From Flavobacteriales bacterium (GTDB lineage Bacteria > Bacteroidota > Bacteroidia > Flavobacteriales_D > Sanyastnellaceae): a stretch of 64,000 bases of DNA. The DNA lies in contig JAGYJM010000002.1 of assembly GCA_018402085.1 (NCBI GenBank), positions 2,991,501 through 3,055,500 of the forward strand. The letters are read 5' to 3'. The position numbers and the translations under genes are program-made. Shown one piece after another: positions 61,482 to 64,000 of this stretch (the first letter of the stretch is position 1; each line of letters opens with the position of its first letter). The notes under the pieces were generated by a model that saw only the letters and a list, made by a program, of their open reading frames with translations, had not been told where the DNA came from and made no database searches.

Positions 61482-62414
61482 TTATTGCGGTTCGTTGTGC
61501 ACATTCAACGTGTCAGACACAATGAACGTAGGTCGTTCTTTAACCTGGTTAAAGGTTTTACCGACGTATATACCGATCAGCCCCAGCATTGACATGATCA
61601 GCCCTGAGAAAAATGTGATCGCCAAAATCAGGCTCGTATATCCCAGCACGGTGATTTGACCTGATAAATACCGGTAGAGGTAGGCCAATCCCAGCAAGAA
61701 TGAAAAAATTGAAAGCACTACGCCGATGGTCATCAGGATCTTAAGAGGCTTGTCAGAGAAGGCGATGATGTTATTCCAGGCCAGTTTGAAGAGTTTCGAC
61801 CAGGAATAGGTTGACTTCCCCTCTTCTCTTGAGCTGTGCTCAACCTCGATTTTGGTGCTTTTGAAGCCAACCCATTGCACCATGGTCGGGAAAAACCGAA
61901 TGGCATCATTCATTGACAATATCGCTTTCACGACCCTGCGATTGTAAATACCAAAGTTGGCAATAGACGGATCCTGGCGTGTGCCGGTCAGGTAGCCGAA
62001 GACAGAGTAGAAGACTTTTGAAGACCACCGCTTAAACAGCCGGTCTTGCCGCAACTTTCGCTGCGCAAAAACAATGTCATAACCCTCTTGTGCTTTCTTG
62101 TAAAGGCAGGGTATTTCTTCAGGCTGATCTTGCAAGTCGCAATCCATGACCACAACCCAGTCACCTGTTGCGTGTTCAAGTCCGGCAGTAATGGCGTAAT
62201 GTTGACCGAAGTTGCGGCTGAGCCTCACGCCCTTTACCTGCAAATAATCACGGCAAACCGATTCAATAGCGCTCCACGAGTCGTCAGGGCTGCCGTCTTC
62301 AACCAGAATGATTTCAACCTCTTCGTTCATCTGAGAAAGAACAGTCATCAAGCGCTCTACCAGCGGCCTGACTGTTTTCTCTCCGTGGTAAACCGGACTG
62401 ACTGCGGAGATCAT
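61482..62414 (-). CDS. Family 2 glycosyltransferase, membrane-anchored (DPM1/ArnC-like)
   Basis: 310 residues. The GT-A domain (about 1-225) has ILVEDGSPDDSW, VRLSRNFGQHYAITAGLEHA and the D-x-D-like MDCDLQDQPEEIP. Two membrane helices near the C-terminus (ILMTIGVVLSIFSFLLGLAY; SLILAITFFSGLIMSMLGLI) are typical of enzymes that transfer a sugar to undecaprenyl phosphate at the inner membrane. It precedes the RffA-like gene by 20 bp, so it may load or modify the aminosugar made by the next two enzymes. That link is inferred from context. Confidence 0.9.
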   Translation of the reverse strand: MISAVSPVYHGEKTVRPLVERLMTVLSQMNEEVEIILVEDGSPDDSWSAIESVCRDYLQVKGVRLSRNFGQHYAITAGLEHATGDWVVVMDCDLQDQPEEIPCLYKKAQEGYDIVFAQRKLRQDRLFKRWSSKVFYSVFGYLTGTRQDPSIANFGIYNRRVVKAILSMNDAIRFFPTMVQWVGFKSTKIEVEHSSREEGKSTYSWSKLFKLAWNNIIAFSDKPLKILMTIGVVLSIFSFLLGLAYLYRYLSGQITVLGYTSLILAITFFSGLIMSMLGLIGIYVGKTFNQVKERPTFIVSDTLNVHNEPQ

Positions 62415-62577
62415 TGTGAGCTATCCTTTGGTGTTGGTTGGTCTGGTTGTTGCTTCGCGTAACACATGAAAAGCCGCTGAATGCCTGGTTTTTCGCTTTT
62501 CCAATGCGTCAATTGAAGATGCTCAAAGATATAGAATCATCAAGGGAGCACAACCGTTGGTCAGCTTTATTCGTTTA

Positions 62578-62596
62578 CGGCGCAAAAGCGCCGGAT
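62578..62596 (+). repeat. GAT-hairpin copy 18 (intergenic)
   Basis: CGGCGC-AAAA-GCGCCG-GAT(GCG), 24 bp before copy 19 and in the same orientation. It is one of only two copies outside genes. Confidence 0.75.
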
Positions 62597-62620
62597 GCGT
62601 TGAGTTGTGGGGTGAATGCG

Positions 62621-62639
62621 CGGCGCGAAAGCGCCGGAT
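62621..62639 (+). repeat. GAT-hairpin copy 19 (intergenic)
   Basis: CGGCGC-GAAA-GCGCCG-GAT(G). Same stem as copy 18 with a GAAA loop. Confidence 0.75.
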
Positions 62640-62888
62640 GGGAGGAGGGTGCTTTCGGATACCCCTCGTTCTCATCAAATTGGTGTTTTAAGCTTGCCGT
62701 TTGCAAAAGAACTCCTGCGGCGCAAATTCCCGGATCTACCTGCAGCAAGCAGGCGCCTGGCAAACAGACCTCGTTTATTCAGAACAACTGAGCAGCGCAG
62801 CGCAAGGTTACGCTGCCCATTCGACCGTGCGACCATAAGAAAATTGGCCTAGTCAATCAGCACTCGTAAATCGTAAATCATCAATCGC

Positions 62889-63206
62889 TCACCGCTGGTC
62901 CTTCATCTTGCCAATTACCGTGCGCATAGATGCTTTCATCTTGTCGATCGCCTCATCAAGCGCCACCTCTTTCTCGCTGTTCTTTCCGGTCACCGTAATG
63001 GGCTGCATCCCGGCGATGCGGGCTTCGAGCTTGCATTGAATATCGGCAGGACCTGATTTTTCGGCGTTGGTGTCTGACAGGTGCACTTCAACGCGGGTAA
63101 TGTGATCAGAGAAGTGCTTCAGTCCGTGGTTCACTTTCTCACGCACCACTTGCTCCAGCGCTTCAGACCCGTGAATGTTACGGTCAGTATTGAATTGGAT
63201 TTGCAT
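62889..63206 (-). CDS. HPF/RaiA family ribosome-associated protein
   Basis: 105 residues, the single-domain (short) form of the ribosome hibernation factor family. It begins MQIQFNTDRNIHGSEALEQV, has the beta-alpha-beta pattern (ITRVEVHLSDTNAEKSGPAD, CKLEARIAGMQPITVTGKNS) and ends in a basic helix (DKMKASMRTVIGKMKDQR). It would bind the 30S decoding region in slow growth. A weak TACCTTTA box lies at 63238-63245, upstream on its strand. It stands alone. Confidence 0.9.
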   Translation of the reverse strand: MQIQFNTDRNIHGSEALEQVVREKVNHGLKHFSDHITRVEVHLSDTNAEKSGPADIQCKLEARIAGMQPITVTGKNSEKEVALDEAIDKMKASMRTVIGKMKDQR

Positions 63207-63239
63207 ACGAATTCGTGTTACATATTTACGTTCTTCCTA

Positions 63240-63600
63240 AAGGTACAACGCGAAGACCAATCGACCGATAGACGTATCGACATATCGACGGACAGAATTC
63301 GGGAAACGGGGAGATTGGGAGGAAGCGAGTTAGGGAAATAGAATGGTATGTGGTGAGCAATGACTAGTAAATCAGCAATCATAAATCTGATATCAGCATT
63401 TTAGACGGTTGCTCCACTCCCTGAGGGGAGATGTCGATTTTCACTTCGTGAAAGATCGACTGAGGGGTGTGCGGTCTGACCGGTTGATGAGGAGCGCTTA
63501 CGAAGGTGCTCCAAAAACCCCTCTGTCCACCCCGCCGGGGTGGACATCTCCCCTGATTCCAGGAGAAGAGCTAGCTTCGGGGACTCAGCTCCCGGGAATT
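63240..63600. repeat. Composite repeat block near the window end
   Basis: GACCAATCGACCGATAGACG-type 8-mers and CGGGAAAC/GGGGAGAT come first. Then a variant of the 41-kb module follows: ACCCCTCTGTCC, CACCCCGCCGGGGTGG and ATCTCCCCTGATTCCAGGAG. I see no gene in 63207-63662. Confidence 0.6.
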
Positions 63601-63651
63601 TGGTTCAGAACAACAAATGGTTAAGCGCTTCTTCTTGCAATTGATTATTGG

Positions 63652-63659
63652 TAAATTTG
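63652..63659 (+). promoter_or_regulatory. -7 element just before the small acidic protein
   Basis: TAAATTTG, a perfect TAnnTTTG match, followed by CTC and the ATG at 63663. Confidence 0.45.
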
Positions 63660-63662
63660 CTC

Positions 63663-63971
63663 ATGCTTAACAATCTGCGAAATAACCTCTTCGTCCGGGT
63701 CCTTTGGGGGTTCCTGGGATTATTTCTCTTAAATGTAAGCGTCGACAGTCCGGATCCCGAACCTAATCACTTACCCGAAGATTTGTCTTTTAACGATCAG
63801 GAAAGCATCATTGAGATAGTTCTAGAACAACTCTTGGGTTATGATGATGCCATCGTAGAATACGATGACCACGACACTGAGGAACATAACAAAAAGAAAA
63901 GCGTTAGAATTGATCTGATCAGCGGGGTGGCCCTTCCCACGGCCCTAACGCGTGGTGCATTGAGGCCTTGA
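63663..63971 (+). CDS. Small anchored acidic protein, function unknown
   Basis: 102 residues (MLNNLRNNLFVRVLWGFLGL), with one N-terminal hydrophobic segment (about 10-25) as a signal or anchor. The mature part has SVDSPDPEPNHLPEDLSFND, QESIIEIVLEQLLGYDDAIV and EYDDHDTEEHNKKKSVRIDL. I recall this pattern from short Bacteroidota proteins encoded beside cation-efflux genes, but no such gene is in view because the window ends. Its many Asp/His residues could bind metal; that is inference. A -7 box lies 3 nt before the ATG. Confidence 0.7.
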   Translation: MLNNLRNNLFVRVLWGFLGLFLLNVSVDSPDPEPNHLPEDLSFNDQESIIEIVLEQLLGYDDAIVEYDDHDTEEHNKKKSVRIDLISGVALPTALTRGALRP

Positions 63972-64000
63972 AGAAAATTCATCAACAAACTGCCTATTTC

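Larger units (their letters stand above)
62415..62888. other. Intergenic region carrying two GAT-hairpins
   Basis: It holds GAT-hairpins at 62578 and 62621 in tandem and a TGCAGCAAGCAGGCGCC stretch, but no convincing gene; frames here are short and lack start context. Confidence 0.5.

Overview
The window comes from a member of the Bacteroidota, most likely a Flavobacteriales-like lineage. I infer this from type IX secretion hallmarks (gliding-motility-type C-terminal domains, choice-of-anchor L, SBBP and T9SS sorting domains), from promoter -7 boxes of the TAnnTTTG/TAnnTTCG type, from HU-CCDC81/SPOR, DUF6495 and Reg_prop-LytTR genes, and from an Nfu scaffold. Most of the DNA is GC-balanced. 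The stretch from about 49.2 to 58.7 kb is clearly AT-richer and looks acquired. I cannot name a genus.

Layout. 0-2.3 kb: a secreted adhesin-like protein and tRNA-Cys. 2.3-6.9 kb: a repeat-rich accessory region with a DUF433/DUF5615 toxin-antitoxin pair between two arrays of a 57-bp repeat, plus a membrane protein and a lipoprotein. 6.9-27.3 kb: mostly housekeeping genes: Nfu, two exported amidohydrolase-fold proteins with an XRE/S24 regulator, a zinc-protease-like exported protein, an alpha/beta hydrolase, glycyl-tRNA synthetase, a serine beta-lactamase-like protein, a PqiA-like protein, a polysaccharide deacetylase, an AcuI-type reductase, an HU/SPOR protein, a HAD phosphatase and a cyclophilin. 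It is interrupted by a 0.66-kb nested minisatellite. 27.3-40.9 kb: two giant secreted proteins, an S9 oligopeptidase, a stand-alone receiver facing a degenerate hybrid kinase with an Hpt domain, and GpsA. 40.9-49.2 kb: intergenic hairpin repeats, a PNPOx/DUF2237 mini-operon, and a LytTR-LytTR-propeller-kinase operon. 49.2-58.7 kb: a type I restriction-modification island (controller, HsdR, HsdM, split HsdS, PIN-like membrane protein) followed by an AT-rich delta-60-repeat secreted protein and a tyrosine recombinase remnant. 59.6-62.4 kb: a sugar-modification cluster (GT2, RffA-like aminotransferase, RffC-like acyltransferase). 62.9-64 kb: HPF/RaiA and a small acidic envelope protein.

The most striking signal is not a gene. 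At least 19 sites match one exact structural pattern: a perfect 6-bp stem of varying sequence, a tetraloop ending in AA, then GAT. Seventeen lie inside unrelated coding genes, and most are read in one frame as x-A-K/E-A-x-D. The stem sequence varies while pairing is kept, which resembles REP or Rickettsia-palindromic-element biology. It is absent, as far as I can see, from the AT-rich island. The intergenic repeats follow the same logic: hairpins with compensatory arms (GGACG family), joined with 8-bp minisatellites into composite blocks found in both orientations. The restriction-modification island is bracketed by two nested pairs of stem-loop direct repeats whose arms also covary.

Three genes (hsdS, the PIN-like gene and the RffA-like gene) are broken by frameshifts, each of which one extra base would explain. 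Assembly error is therefore possible alongside phase variation or decay.
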